A stretch of DNA of 64,000 nucleotides from an uncultured Desulfovibrio sp. (GTDB lineage Bacteria; Desulfobacterota; Desulfovibrionia; Desulfovibrionales; Desulfovibrionaceae): assembly GCF_910584445.1 (NCBI RefSeq), contig NZ_CAJUBO010000008.1, positions 1 to 64,000 on the forward strand, read 5' to 3'. A model generated the notes under the pieces. That model was not told where the DNA came from. It did not search any database and saw only the letters and a program-made list of their open reading frames with translations. Of this stretch, positions 25,567-34,340 are shown in pieces. Both the position numbers and the translations under genes were made by a program. How positions within the stretch are numbered: the stretch's first letter is position 1; each line of letters opens with the position of its first letter.

Positions 25567-27606
25567 ATGTCGTACACGCCGCCTCAAAATCCTCTGGAAG
25601 ATCCGGCGCTTGCGCCCTATCGTGACTTCCTGCTCCGGCGCAGCCGCGACTTTGCCGCGGAACTGCGGCGCATTGCCGAGGTTTCCGGCTCCTTGCGCGC
25701 CTATGCCGATCTTCATAAGATTTTCGGCCTCCATCTCGTCCACGACGCGGATGGCGGCGAACACTGGCGTTGGCGCGAATACATGCCGCACGCCGAAGCC
25801 CTGTGGCTGACCACCAGCCGCCTCAACTTCCAGCGGCGCGCGAGCCATCGCTTTGCGCGCAAAGCGGATGGCGTCTTTGAGCTGATCCTGCCCAGGGAGG
25901 CGCTCGCGCACGGGGAATATGTGGAGTTGCGCGTCCAGCCGCAGGGCAGCTTCGCCAAGGGTCTGGGCGAAACTCCGCCGCCCTTGCGGCGCGTGCCCGC
26001 CTTTGCCCAATGGGTCGAGCAGGACAGGGACGTGCCCGAACAGTGGTGCGCGCGCGTCTGGCACCCCGCCGAACCCTATCGTTTCCGCCACCGGCGCCCC
26101 GGCGCCCTGGTGTTCCCGCGCATCTACGAGGCCCATGTGGGCATGGCGCAATCCTCCCTTGACCATCAGGGCGAAAGCGTCGGCAGCTATGAAGACTTCA
26201 CGCGCCAGGTGCTGCCGCGCATCAGGGCCGACGGCTACACGGCCGTGCAGCTCATGGGGATCCTCGAACATCCGCTCTACCGTTCGTTCGGCTATCAGGT
26301 GAGCAGCTACTTCGCGCCCAGCTCGCGCTACGGCACGCCCGACGGTTTCAAGGCGCTGGTGGATGCGGCCCACGGCCTGGGGCTTGCCGTCATCCTCGAC
26401 ATCACCCACAGCCATGCCGCCTCCAATACGGAGCAGGGCCTTGCCGCCTATGACGGCAGTCACTACTTTTTCAGCAGCAAGGTCAACCAGTGGGGCACTC
26501 CCTCGTTTGACTATACGCAGGAAATGACGCGGCGCTTCCTGCTCTCCAACTGCCGCTACTGGCTGGAAGAGTTCCGTGTGGACGGCTTCCGCTTCGACGC
26601 CGTGGGCAACATGCTCTATCTCGACCACGGCCGGGATGACGACTTCTCCCATGTGGGGCGCTGTTTCTTCGGCAAGGATGGCACGCCGCGCGAGGATGCG
26701 GCGGGCGAACTCTATCTCTGCCTTGCCAATGCCCTGGTGCATGAGGAAGTGCCCCACGGCGTGACCATCGCCGAAGAGTTTTCCGGCATGCCCGGCCTTA
26801 CCTGCCCGCCGGACCAGGGCGGTCTGGGCTTTGACTACCGCTTCGCCATGGGGATCCCCGACTATTGGGCCAAGGCCGTGGAACATCCGCGCGACATGGG
26901 CAGTCTCTGGTACGAGATGACCAATCACCGCCCCTATGATCGCACCATCAGCTATGTGGAATGCCATGACCAGTGCATCAACGGCGACGATGCCATGATC
27001 TGGCGCCTGCTCGGCGACGCCATGTACCACAGCATGGGCGCGTCGGCGGAGACCTGGAACATCTCCCGCGGACTGGCCTTTTACCGCCTCATGCGTCTCA
27101 TCACGCTGGCTACCGCCGATGCGGGCTATCTCAATTTCATGGGCAACGAGTTCGGGCATCCCGAATGGCTGGATGCCGAGGAACACGCCCACCGGCAGTG
27201 GCATCTGGCCGATCAGGCGGAACTCAAGTATTCCGGGCTTGCCGCCTGGGACAAGGCCCAGCTTCTGGGGCTTGTGGCCCGGCATCTGGAGGACTTTTGC
27301 GCGCCCCCCCTCTTCCGGTTCATCCACGAGGAGGAGCGGCTGCTCGCCTTCGAGCGCGGGCGGCTGCTGTTCGCCTTCAATTTCAGCGAGACCCGCGCCC
27401 GGCAGAACCTGCTCTTCGCCGTTACGCCCGGCAAATATGTGGAAGTGCTTTCGTCCGACGAGACGCGCTTTGCCGGCCACGGCAACCTTGTGCTGACGCA
27501 GCCGCCCCTGGAGCATTTTACCATGCCGCTGGCGGATCGGCCCGAACAGGATATCGAGCTTTATCTGCCGCCCATGGTGGCGCTGGTGCTCCACCGCGAG
27601 GATTGA
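25567..27606 (+). CDS. 1,4-alpha-glucan branching enzyme, eukaryotic-like GH13_8 type
   Basis: 679 residues. An N-terminal CBM48-like region (about 70-160) precedes the GH13 barrel: YTAVQLMGILEHPLY, DITHSH, nucleophile Asp344 in DGFRFDAVGNM, acid/base Glu403 in TIAEEFSGMPG, Asp468 in ECHDQ, and a C-terminal beta domain. The overall pattern follows the eukaryote-like GH13_8 branching enzymes rather than classical bacterial GlgB. It forms alpha-1,6 branches in glycogen. The ATG at 25567 follows GGGGAG; an upstream in-frame GTG lacks one. No glgA or glgC lies nearby. Confidence 0.88.
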   Translation: MSYTPPQNPLEDPALAPYRDFLLRRSRDFAAELRRIAEVSGSLRAYADLHKIFGLHLVHDADGGEHWRWREYMPHAEALWLTTSRLNFQRRASHRFARKADGVFELILPREALAHGEYVELRVQPQGSFAKGLGETPPPLRRVPAFAQWVEQDRDVPEQWCARVWHPAEPYRFRHRRPGALVFPRIYEAHVGMAQSSLDHQGESVGSYEDFTRQVLPRIRADGYTAVQLMGILEHPLYRSFGYQVSSYFAPSSRYGTPDGFKALVDAAHGLGLAVILDITHSHAASNTEQGLAAYDGSHYFFSSKVNQWGTPSFDYTQEMTRRFLLSNCRYWLEEFRVDGFRFDAVGNMLYLDHGRDDDFSHVGRCFFGKDGTPREDAAGELYLCLANALVHEEVPHGVTIAEEFSGMPGLTCPPDQGGLGFDYRFAMGIPDYWAKAVEHPRDMGSLWYEMTNHRPYDRTISYVECHDQCINGDDAMIWRLLGDAMYHSMGASAETWNISRGLAFYRLMRLITLATADAGYLNFMGNEFGHPEWLDAEEHAHRQWHLADQAELKYSGLAAWDKAQLLGLVARHLEDFCAPPLFRFIHEEERLLAFERGRLLFAFNFSETRARQNLLFAVTPGKYVEVLSSDETRFAGHGNLVLTQPPLEHFTMPLADRPEQDIELYLPPMVALVLHRED

Positions 27607-27657
27607 TGCGCCCGGGGCCATGACGCCGCCGCGCCGCCATGCAACGGGGGACAGGAC

Positions 27658-28203
27658 TCAGGCAAAGGTCGGGCACTGGGCAAGCGGAAGTCCGCGCGTG
27701 TCCTTTTCTGAGAGGATCGGACCGCCTTCGGGCACGGGCCAGTCGATGCCGAGCGACGGATCGTCCCACTTCAGGCAGCACTCATCATCTGGCGCGTAAT
27801 AGGTCGTGCACTTGTACACGAATTCCGCCCCGTCGCCGAGCACGAGAAAGCCATGGGCAAAGCCCGGAGGCACCCAGAAAATGTGATGCGCTTCCGCATC
27901 CAGCACCACGGCATAGCTCCTGCCAAATGCGGGGGAGGAACGGCGCAGGTCAACGGCCACGTCGAAAACGCTGCCGCTGATGACCCGCAGGAGCTTGCCC
28001 TGGGGCTGGCGCAGCTGATAGTGCAGCCCGCGCAACACGCGTCCGCGGGAACGACTCTGGTTATCCTGCACGAAAAGATGCTCGCCGCAATGGCGGGCGA
28101 ATTCATTTTGCCGGAAGGTCTCCATAAAAAAGCCGCGCGCGTCCCCATGCAGGGTCGGCACCATCAGCACCGGCCCGTCAGGTGCAAGGGTGTGGAATTC
28201 CAT
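27658..28203 (-). CDS. rfbC: dTDP-4-dehydrorhamnose 3,5-epimerase
   Basis: 181-residue cupin enzyme that epimerises dTDP-4-keto-6-deoxyglucose at C3 and C5 in dTDP-L-rhamnose synthesis. Diagnostic motifs are GDARGFFMETF near residue 20, VLRGLHYQL with the catalytic histidine, and VPPGFAHGF. Length is normal. It is the last gene of rmlB-rmlA-rmlC on the minus strand, 66 bp after rmlA; rmlD is not in the window. The ATG at 28203 has GGGAGA about 11 bases upstream. Confidence 0.95.
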   Translation of the reverse strand: MEFHTLAPDGPVLMVPTLHGDARGFFMETFRQNEFARHCGEHLFVQDNQSRSRGRVLRGLHYQLRQPQGKLLRVISGSVFDVAVDLRRSSPAFGRSYAVVLDAEAHHIFWVPPGFAHGFLVLGDGAEFVYKCTTYYAPDDECCLKWDDPSLGIDWPVPEGGPILSEKDTRGLPLAQCPTFA

Positions 28204-28269
28204 GTGCCCAGATTCTCCCTTTTTCCGTCTCCGGGGGATCGATACCGCCTTTCCGGGGGAAAGACAGCC

Positions 28270-29169
28270 CTATCCTTCCGCCTCCGCCCGCTGCGCCGAG
28301 TTCACGAGACGCAGAAGGTACTGCCCATAGTCCGTCTTGCCGAAAAACTCCCCGGCGCGCCGCATCTCCGCATCGCTGATCCAGCCGTTTTGCCAGGCGA
28401 TCTCCTCAAGGCAGGCCACCTTGAGTCCCTGCCGCGCCTCGATGGTCTGCACATAGGAGGAGGCCTCGAGCAGGCTGGAGTGCGTTCCCGTATCCAGCCA
28501 CGCGAAACCGCGGCCGAGCCGTTCCACATAGAGCTGCCCACGCTCCAGATACGCCTGGTTGACACTTGTGATCTCCAGCTCGCCCCGCGCCGAGGGCTTC
28601 AGGGCGCGGGCGATGTCGAGCACTGACGCGTCATAAAAATAGAGACCCGTCACGGCATAGGGGGAATGGGGACGCACAGGCTTTTCCTCAATGTGGATGG
28701 CGTTGCCGGCTGCGTCAAAACTGACCACGCCAAAGCGTTCGGGGTCCCGGACCTGATAGCCGAAAATGGTGGCTCCCTGCGTGCGCGCGACCGCCCTGCC
28801 CAGTTTTTCGGTGAAATGCTCCCCATGGAAAACATTGTCCCCCAGGATCAGGCAGACAGGTGCGCCGGCAAGGAACTCCTCGCCAATGAGAAAGGCCTGG
28901 GCGATGCCGTCCGGCCGTGGCTGCTCGGCATAGCTGAGATGGAGTCCGAAACGGGAGCCGTCCCCCAGCAGGCGCCGGTATTGCGGCAGATCCCTCGGTG
29001 TGGAAATGAGCAGGATCTCCCTGATGCCGCCGAGCATGAGCACCGAGAGCGGATAGTAGATCATGGGCTTGTCATAGATCGGCAGGAGCTGCTTGGAAAC
29101 GCCCAGGGTGATGGGATACAGGCGCGTGCCCGTCCCGCCGGCAAGCACGATCCCCTTGTAGACGGTCAT
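28270..29169 (-). CDS. rfbA: Glucose-1-phosphate thymidylyltransferase
   Basis: 299 residues; makes dTDP-glucose from dTTP and glucose-1-phosphate, first step of dTDP-rhamnose synthesis. The nucleotide-binding motif LAGGTGTRLYPIT starts at residue 9, followed by SKQLLPIYDKPMIYYPLS and ILGDNVF. GGAGGACAT precedes the ATG, which overlaps the rmlB stop by 4 bp (ATGA), indicating coupled translation. Clear RmlA/RffH-type, full length. Confidence 0.96.
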   Translation of the reverse strand: MTVYKGIVLAGGTGTRLYPITLGVSKQLLPIYDKPMIYYPLSVLMLGGIREILLISTPRDLPQYRRLLGDGSRFGLHLSYAEQPRPDGIAQAFLIGEEFLAGAPVCLILGDNVFHGEHFTEKLGRAVARTQGATIFGYQVRDPERFGVVSFDAAGNAIHIEEKPVRPHSPYAVTGLYFYDASVLDIARALKPSARGELEITSVNQAYLERGQLYVERLGRGFAWLDTGTHSSLLEASSYVQTIEARQGLKVACLEEIAWQNGWISDAEMRRAGEFFGKTDYGQYLLRLVNSAQRAEAEG

Positions 29170-30281
29170 ATGTCCTCCATGCGGTCGCCCGTGCCAAGCC
29201 GTTCGCAACGATAGGTGCCGTCCAGGACCTGCCGCCACCACGTTTCATTGTCCAGGTACCAGCGCACCGTGGCCGCAAGGCCCTCGGCAAAGGACACTCG
29301 CGGCCGCCAGCCCAGTTCCCGCCGGATCTTGCCCGCATCGATGGCATAGCGGCCATCGTGGCCCGGCCTGTCCGCCACCAGGGTGATGAGGTCCTCATAG
29401 CGGCGCACGCCCGCCGGCTTCCGCGGGGCGAGAGTTTCCAGATGTCCGCAAATGGCGCGGACAACGTCGATATTCCGCTGCTCGTTGCTGCCCCCCACCG
29501 CATAGGTCTCACCCACGCGCCCCCGCGCCAGCACCAGCAGGAGCGCGCGGACATGGTCCTCCACATGGAGCCAGTCGCGGATCTGCGCGCCCGTGCCGTA
29601 GACGGGGAGCTTCCGTCCGGCCAGGGCGTTGATGATGGTGAGGGGGATGAGCTTTTCCGGAAACTGGCGCGGCCCGTAGTTGTTGGAGCAGTTGGTGATG
29701 AGCGTGGGCAGCCCGTAGGTGCGCTGCCAGGCCCGCACAAGGTGATCGCTCGCCGCCTTGCTCGCCGAATACGGGGAACTCGGCGCATAGGGGGTGGACT
29801 CGCTGAACAGCGGGGCCTGCGCGCCGGGACCCGCGCTGGCATCCGCAAGGTCGCCGAAGACCTCATCCGTGGAGATATGGAGGAAACGAAAATCAGCGGC
29901 TTTTTCCGGCCGTGCGGCGGCAAGCCCGCGCCAGTAGCGGCGCGCTTCCTCCAGAAGGACGAAGGTGCCGCGCACGTTGGTTTCCAGAAAGGCGGCCGGG
30001 CTGTCGATGGAGCGGTCCACATGGCTTTCCGCCGCGAGGTGCATGACCGCATCAGGTTCAAAAACCTCGAAGGCCGCGCGCATGGCGGCAGCATCGGCAA
30101 TGTCCGCATGAAGGAAATTGTAGCGCGGATGTTCCTCCACCTCCGCAAGGGAGGCACGATTGCCGGAATAGGTGAGCTTGTCGATATTGACAACGCGCCA
30201 GTCATCCCTGGAGAGCGCCGCGCGCACAGCCGCTGAGCCGATAAAGCCCGCCCCCCCCGTGATCAAAAGCGTATGCGCCAT
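29166..30281 (-). CDS. rfbB: dTDP-glucose 4,6-dehydratase
   Basis: 371 residues of the extended SDR family; converts dTDP-glucose to dTDP-4-keto-6-deoxyglucose. NAD motif GGAGFIGS (9-16), STDEVFGD with the catalytic Asp-Glu pair, and YSASKAASDH with the YxxxK catalytic pair are present, as is the NCSNNYGPRQFPEKLIP substrate motif. The ATG at 30281 is preceded by GGAGGT at 9 bases. First gene of the rml operon, which feeds rhamnose into surface polysaccharide; no glycosyltransferases are adjacent. Confidence 0.96.
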   Translation of the reverse strand: MAHTLLITGGAGFIGSAAVRAALSRDDWRVVNIDKLTYSGNRASLAEVEEHPRYNFLHADIADAAAMRAAFEVFEPDAVMHLAAESHVDRSIDSPAAFLETNVRGTFVLLEEARRYWRGLAAARPEKAADFRFLHISTDEVFGDLADASAGPGAQAPLFSESTPYAPSSPYSASKAASDHLVRAWQRTYGLPTLITNCSNNYGPRQFPEKLIPLTIINALAGRKLPVYGTGAQIRDWLHVEDHVRALLLVLARGRVGETYAVGGSNEQRNIDVVRAICGHLETLAPRKPAGVRRYEDLITLVADRPGHDGRYAIDAGKIRRELGWRPRVSFAEGLAATVRWYLDNETWWRQVLDGTYRCERLGTGDRMEDI

Positions 30282-30368
30282 ACTGCGGCGACCTCCAGAC
30301 CATCTTGGACCGAATGGCATGACGCCATGCATCCGCGATCGCTCCCGCGCCCATGGCGGGGCGACCGC

Positions 30369-30926
30369 TCAAAGGCGCATGTCCGTTTCACGCACCCCCA
30401 GCGCGCGCAGCCGCGCATAGACCATGGCGCAGCCCTCGGCGTCAGAAAGGGCATTGTGATGCCGGAGCGGAATGCCGAAATGCGCGCATACGCACCCCAG
30501 GCTGCGGGAGGCAAGCTCCAGAGGGGCCTGGCGAACGCCCTTGAGGGTGCAAAGAAAGGGCTGCGCCGGTGGCTCAAGCCCGGCGACCCGGCAACAGGCA
30601 TGAAGAACGCGCCTGTCGAACTGCGCGTTGTGGGCCAGCAAAAACCGGGCGCCCTCCAAAAGCTTCGCGGCCACGGGCCAGACCTCGGCAAACGTGGGCT
30701 GGTCTTTCAGGTCGCGCCACCGCAAACCATGGATGTGGGTAAACCACACGCGCGAGGAGGGGGGCCGCAACAGACTTTCAAAACGCGCTGCGACCGTTCC
30801 GCCCTCAATGCGTACCAGCCCCACGGCGCAGGCATAATGCGCCTCGCGCCCCGAGGTTTCAAAATCGATGGCGACACAGGGGGTCGCCCCCGAACACTGC
30901 GGCGCCTCCGTTTCAGCCGGCGGCAT
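30369..30926 (-). CDS. DEDDh 3'-5' exonuclease
   Basis: 185 residues with an exonuclease RNase T/PolC-epsilon fold. Exo I Asp21 and Glu23 in AIDFETSG, the THIHGLRWRDL segment, Exo II AHNAQFD and Exo III HNALSDAEGC make up the DEDDh catalytic set. It resembles stand-alone DNA polymerase III epsilon-like or exonuclease X-like proteins; its DNA repair role is inferred. The ATG at 30926 overlaps the preceding 139-residue gene by 14 bp, so it is third in a compact operon starting with the SNase-like gene. Confidence 0.85.
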   Translation of the reverse strand: MPPAETEAPQCSGATPCVAIDFETSGREAHYACAVGLVRIEGGTVAARFESLLRPPSSRVWFTHIHGLRWRDLKDQPTFAEVWPVAAKLLEGARFLLAHNAQFDRRVLHACCRVAGLEPPAQPFLCTLKGVRQAPLELASRSLGCVCAHFGIPLRHHNALSDAEGCAMVYARLRALGVRETDMRL

Positions 30927-31332
30927 GACGGGCCGCCTCGGCCAGGCGCGCCGCGATGTACTCCCGCATTTCCGGCGAATCCTCGTCGAGATTGAAGCAC
31001 ATGGCATCCTCGCCGAGCAGCCCCTGGGGCACAAAATCACCGAGTCCATCCGGGTCGTTGACCATGTCCGCGTAAAAACAGACCGAGAGCCAGCGGCTTT
31101 CCGGCTCATCATCCACAACATCCACGAGAACAAAGAGTTCACGCTTTTTCTGCGCGGCATGCCGCGCCCGCAAGGAATAACTGATGCCGGGCCGGGCCTT
31201 GAACTCCAGCCCCACATCCGGCAGCCCGGCGAGGAAATGATGCCAGGACTCGAACGCCGGCTTGACGTGGAGCGGGTCCTGCCGCCAGTCCTCTTCAAAG
31301 CGCTTCAGTTCCTGCGTAGCGGATTCATTCAT
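30913..31332 (-). CDS. Conserved-looking hypothetical protein in nuclease-like operon
   Basis: 139 residues, soluble, acidic, not recognised. Visible traits: an N-terminal helix (ATQELKRFEEDW), a central beta-rich segment LEFKARPGISYSLRA and FVLVDVVDDEPESRWLSVCFY, and a C-terminal helix EMREYIAARLAEAARH. It overlaps the SNase-like gene by 8 bp upstream and the DEDDh exonuclease by 14 bp downstream, so all three are very likely made together. Function in nucleic-acid handling is only suggested by these neighbours. Confidence 0.7.
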   Translation of the reverse strand: MNESATQELKRFEEDWRQDPLHVKPAFESWHHFLAGLPDVGLEFKARPGISYSLRARHAAQKKRELFVLVDVVDDEPESRWLSVCFYADMVNDPDGLGDFVPQGLLGEDAMCFNLDEDSPEMREYIAARLAEAARHAAG

Positions 31333-31876
31333 GACTGCTTCCCGTAGGGCGCCGTTTCAGCGGCGTTCCCGATTTGCCGACCCACTGCCAGGGCGGGCTT
31401 GACATATTCAGACTCCAGACACCGCGCCGTGCCTTGACGGCCCCATGTTCCTGGATATGCCAGCGGCGGCAGAGCATGGCCCGGCAGGTGGAGCGATCCA
31501 CCCATGCCAGCCCTTTTTCGACCAAAAGATTGTTGACCGACCGGTCCTTCACCTGGACCAGGGCGCTGACCACGCCCTCGGCATCGGAACCGACGATGCT
31601 GAGGATGACCTTCGTCCCCGGCGGCAGCAGACGCATGAGTTCGTCGCGCGTTTCCCGGCCGAAGGGCTGCTCGTCGGTGGGCATGCCGATGCCATACAGG
31701 CTGACGGCATAGTCGGGAGTCTTCCGCCGCCAGTGTTCGCTGACGGCGATGAGGTTGCCCTCCTCCACGCGCACCACATAGGCCGTGGCCCTGTGCGGGG
31801 TGATGGTCTCCCAGGCAAGGGCCGCATCCGCGGCCAGGAGCACGGCCCCCAGGGCCACAAGAACAGCCAGGCGCAT
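31325..31876 (-). CDS. Exported SNase-fold protein lacking catalytic residues
   Basis: 183 residues; signal peptide MRLAVLVALGAVLLAADAALA cut near residue 21. The mature part aligns with staphylococcal nuclease (YVVRVEEGNLIAV, SLYGIGMP, NNLLVEKGLAWVD, CRRWHIQEHGAVKARRGVW). The catalytic set is lost: in the RLxGIDxPE motif Arg is Ser59, the calcium-binding Asp is Gly64, and Glu is replaced; the second arginine (usual DxxGR) is Val102. It is likely a non-catalytic binding domain. ATG 31876 has GGGGGGAGGC immediately upstream; an in-frame ATG at 31918 is possible. A TTGACA promoter lies 55 bp upstream. Confidence 0.78.
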   Translation of the reverse strand: MRLAVLVALGAVLLAADAALAWETITPHRATAYVVRVEEGNLIAVSEHWRRKTPDYAVSLYGIGMPTDEQPFGRETRDELMRLLPPGTKVILSIVGSDAEGVVSALVQVKDRSVNNLLVEKGLAWVDRSTCRAMLCRRWHIQEHGAVKARRGVWSLNMSSPPWQWVGKSGTPLKRRPTGSSHE

Positions 31877-31930
31877 GCCTCCCCCCGTGTCGCGGCAAGC
31901 CGCGCGTCCATCCTGCATCCGTAAGGTATG

Positions 31931-31960
31931 AACATGCCCGCCCTTCCACGGCCTTGTCAA
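31931..31960 (-). promoter_or_regulatory. Promoter of the SNase-like/unknown/exonuclease operon
   Basis: Perfect -35 TTGACA (31955-31960), 18-base spacer, weak -10 CATGTT (31931-31936) on the minus strand, 55 bases before the SNase-like ATG. If correct, the alternative ATG at 31918 would leave only a very short leader. Confidence 0.45.
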
Positions 31961-32003
31961 GCCGGAGAAGGACGGCAAAAAAGAAACGCCGGGGGCGAAC
32001 GCG

Positions 32004-34226
32004 TCAGCCCCAGAGGACGCGCCCCGCCTGATAGACCACCACGGCAACGGCATAGGCCAGCGAGGTGTTGAACAGGATGCTGAACGCGACCCAGCCCCAG
32101 TTGCCCGCCTCCTGCCGGATGACCACCAGGGCCACGAAGCACGGCGAATAGAGCAGGACAAAGAGCATGAGCGCCAGGGCGGTGGCCTTTGACCAGCCGG
32201 GATCGCTCTTGAGGCGTTCGGCCAGGGGTTCCGCATCGTCCGGGTCCTGCTCGCCCAAGGCCCATGCCGTGCCCATGGTGGACACCACCGCCTCCTTGGC
32301 GGCCACGCCCGCGAGCAGGGCTATATCCGTGCGCCAGTCAAAGCCCGCGGGGCGCGTGACCGGCTCCACCCATTTGCCAAGGCGGCCCGCAACGGAATAG
32401 GCCAGCTTCTCCTCGCCGAAGGCATCGCGCGCGCGGGCCAGCTCCTCCTCCACGGCCTGTCGTTCCGCCGCCCCGGCGGGGAAGGCCTCAAGGCGCCCCT
32501 CCAGGGCGGCGATGCGCGCCTCATGCGGAGCGGCGGCCTCTTCCGGGAGGGCGGGAAATGTCATGGCAGCCCAGATGACGACCGAAATCGCCAGAAGGAC
32601 CGTGCCCGCCTTCTTGATATACATCCACGCCCGCTCCCAGCAGTGCAGCAGGACGCTCAGGAGCGTGGGCATGCGGTAGGGGGGCAGTTCCATGACAAAG
32701 GGCGTCGCCTCTCCCTTGACGATGGACGAGCGCAGCAGGCGCGCCACCACCAGGGCAAAGACCCATCCCGCCAGCATGATGCCGAACATGACAGTGGCCG
32801 CATTTTCCGGAAAAAACGCGCCGGCCAGCAGCAGAAAGACCGGCAGCTTGGCGCCGCAGGTCATGTAGGGCAGCGTGAGCAGCGTGGCGAGCTTTTCCTT
32901 GGGGCTGCGGAGGGTGCGCGTAGCCATGGCGCCGGGGATGGCGCAGCCGCCCGCGATGCCGCCGGAAATGACGTAGGGCATCACCGAAGCGCCGTGAAGC
33001 CCGAAAAAGCGGAAGATGCGGTCCATCATATAGGCCATGCGCGCCATGTAGCCGCTGTCTTCAAGGAAGGAGATGAGCGCGAACATGATCATGATGAGCG
33101 GCACGAAACTGAGCACGCCGCCCACGCCGGCGATGACGCCATCCACCACCAGCGAGCTGACAAGCCCCTCGGGCAGGATGTCCCTGAAAAAATCGCCCAT
33201 CAGGCCAAAGCCGTCCTCCACCCAGCCCTGAGGATACGCGCCCACCTCAAAGGTGATCTGATACATGAGGTACAGAACGCCAAGCATGATGAGCGGACCG
33301 AAAAAGGCATTGGTCAGCACCCTGTCGAGCTTGTCGGAAAGCGCGAGCCTGTCCCGCTCGGGGTCCCTGTCCAGGACGCCGTCGCGCAGGATGCTGTGGA
33401 TGAACCCGTATCTGTGGTCGGTAATGATGGACTCGGTGCCGACATTGAACGTGTCGTGGATATGGGCGGCCGTCCTCCGGCACACGGCTTCAAGGCGCGC
33501 GGCCGCCTCGGCATCGGCGCCCCGCACCTCGCGCAGGATGGCGTCATCGTTTTCCAGAAGCTTGAGCGCCAGCCAGCGCGGCGCGTACACGCCTTCGAGA
33601 AGCCCGGCCCTCTCGATGATCTGTTCCAGTTCCAGAAGGGCCGTATCCAGATCCGGCCCGTAGGACAGGCGCAACGGCTCGCGGCGCCCTTCGCCGGCGA
33701 TCCTGACGGCGGCGGCCAGGGTCTCGCGCAGGCCCTCGCCCTCGCGGGCGATCATGGGCAGTACCGGCGCATGCAGGAACTGCCCCAGGCGCTCCATGTC
33801 GATCTGGATGCCCGCCTCCCGCGCCTCATCCATCATGTTGCAGGCAAGGACCACGGGCATGCCCATTTCCAGAAGCTGGACCGTGAGCAGGAGATTGCGC
33901 TCCAGGGCCGATGCGTCCGCCACATCGATGACGGCCTGCACATGCCCGGCCGAAAGCTCACGCCGCGCCACCAGCTCCTCCTGCGAGAACGCCGTGAGGC
34001 TGTATGTCCCCGGAAGGTCCACCAGGGTAATGGAGCGGCCATCCTGTTCCAGATGCCCTTCCTTCCTGTCCACCGTGACACCGGGGTAATTGCCCACATG
34101 CTGGCGCGCCCCGGTATAGGCATTGAAAACCGTCGTTTTGCCGCAATTGGGATTGCCGGCCAGCGCAATCCGCACTGGTGCGCCGGCGGGGCCATGGCTG
34201 GTGCGTTTTTCCATCCCGTCACTCAT
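32004..34226 (-). CDS. feoB: Ferrous iron transport protein B
   Basis: 740-residue inner-membrane Fe2+ importer. The N-terminal G domain has G1 GNPNCGKT (24-31), G3 DLPGTY and G4 NMMD; a GDI helical segment follows, then about eight membrane helices with two Gate motifs (GGCAIPGAMATRT and YMTCGAKLPVF). The soluble insert near residues 570-640 and all core motifs are present, so it looks functional. The ATG at 34226 follows GGGAGTGACG; a GTG at 34232 is less likely. No feoA is adjacent. Its own promoter overlaps a Fur-like box. Confidence 0.97.
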   Translation of the reverse strand: MSDGMEKRTSHGPAGAPVRIALAGNPNCGKTTVFNAYTGARQHVGNYPGVTVDRKEGHLEQDGRSITLVDLPGTYSLTAFSQEELVARRELSAGHVQAVIDVADASALERNLLLTVQLLEMGMPVVLACNMMDEAREAGIQIDMERLGQFLHAPVLPMIAREGEGLRETLAAAVRIAGEGRREPLRLSYGPDLDTALLELEQIIERAGLLEGVYAPRWLALKLLENDDAILREVRGADAEAAARLEAVCRRTAAHIHDTFNVGTESIITDHRYGFIHSILRDGVLDRDPERDRLALSDKLDRVLTNAFFGPLIMLGVLYLMYQITFEVGAYPQGWVEDGFGLMGDFFRDILPEGLVSSLVVDGVIAGVGGVLSFVPLIMIMFALISFLEDSGYMARMAYMMDRIFRFFGLHGASVMPYVISGGIAGGCAIPGAMATRTLRSPKEKLATLLTLPYMTCGAKLPVFLLLAGAFFPENAATVMFGIMLAGWVFALVVARLLRSSIVKGEATPFVMELPPYRMPTLLSVLLHCWERAWMYIKKAGTVLLAISVVIWAAMTFPALPEEAAAPHEARIAALEGRLEAFPAGAAERQAVEEELARARDAFGEEKLAYSVAGRLGKWVEPVTRPAGFDWRTDIALLAGVAAKEAVVSTMGTAWALGEQDPDDAEPLAERLKSDPGWSKATALALMLFVLLYSPCFVALVVIRQEAGNWGWVAFSILFNTSLAYAVAVVVYQAGRVLWG

Positions 34227-34288
34227 CGTCACTCCCGGGATCCTCCCGGCGCGACACGCGTGCCGCGCCAGGAGCCAAGATGGGAAAA

Positions 34289-34310
34289 TTGAAATTCATT
34301 TCCAATGAAA
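34289..34310 (-). promoter_or_regulatory. Fur-like box at the feoB promoter
   Basis: AT-rich inverted element with core GAAAT-tc-ATTTC and flanking TTGAA/CCAATGAAA, overlapping the predicted -10 and start site of feoB. Matches the general hexamer pattern of Fur boxes; binding is inferred. Confidence 0.6.
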
Positions 34311-34335
34311 TAGCGGCAAGCCCTGCCTCTGTCAA
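34307..34335 (-). promoter_or_regulatory. Promoter of feoB
   Basis: On the minus strand, perfect -35 TTGACA (34330-34335), 17-base spacer, -10 TATTTC (34307-34312), 81 bases before the feoB ATG and 5 bases after the DUF2325 stop, giving feoB its own iron-responsive start. Confidence 0.6.
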
Positions 34336-34340
34336 GCGCA

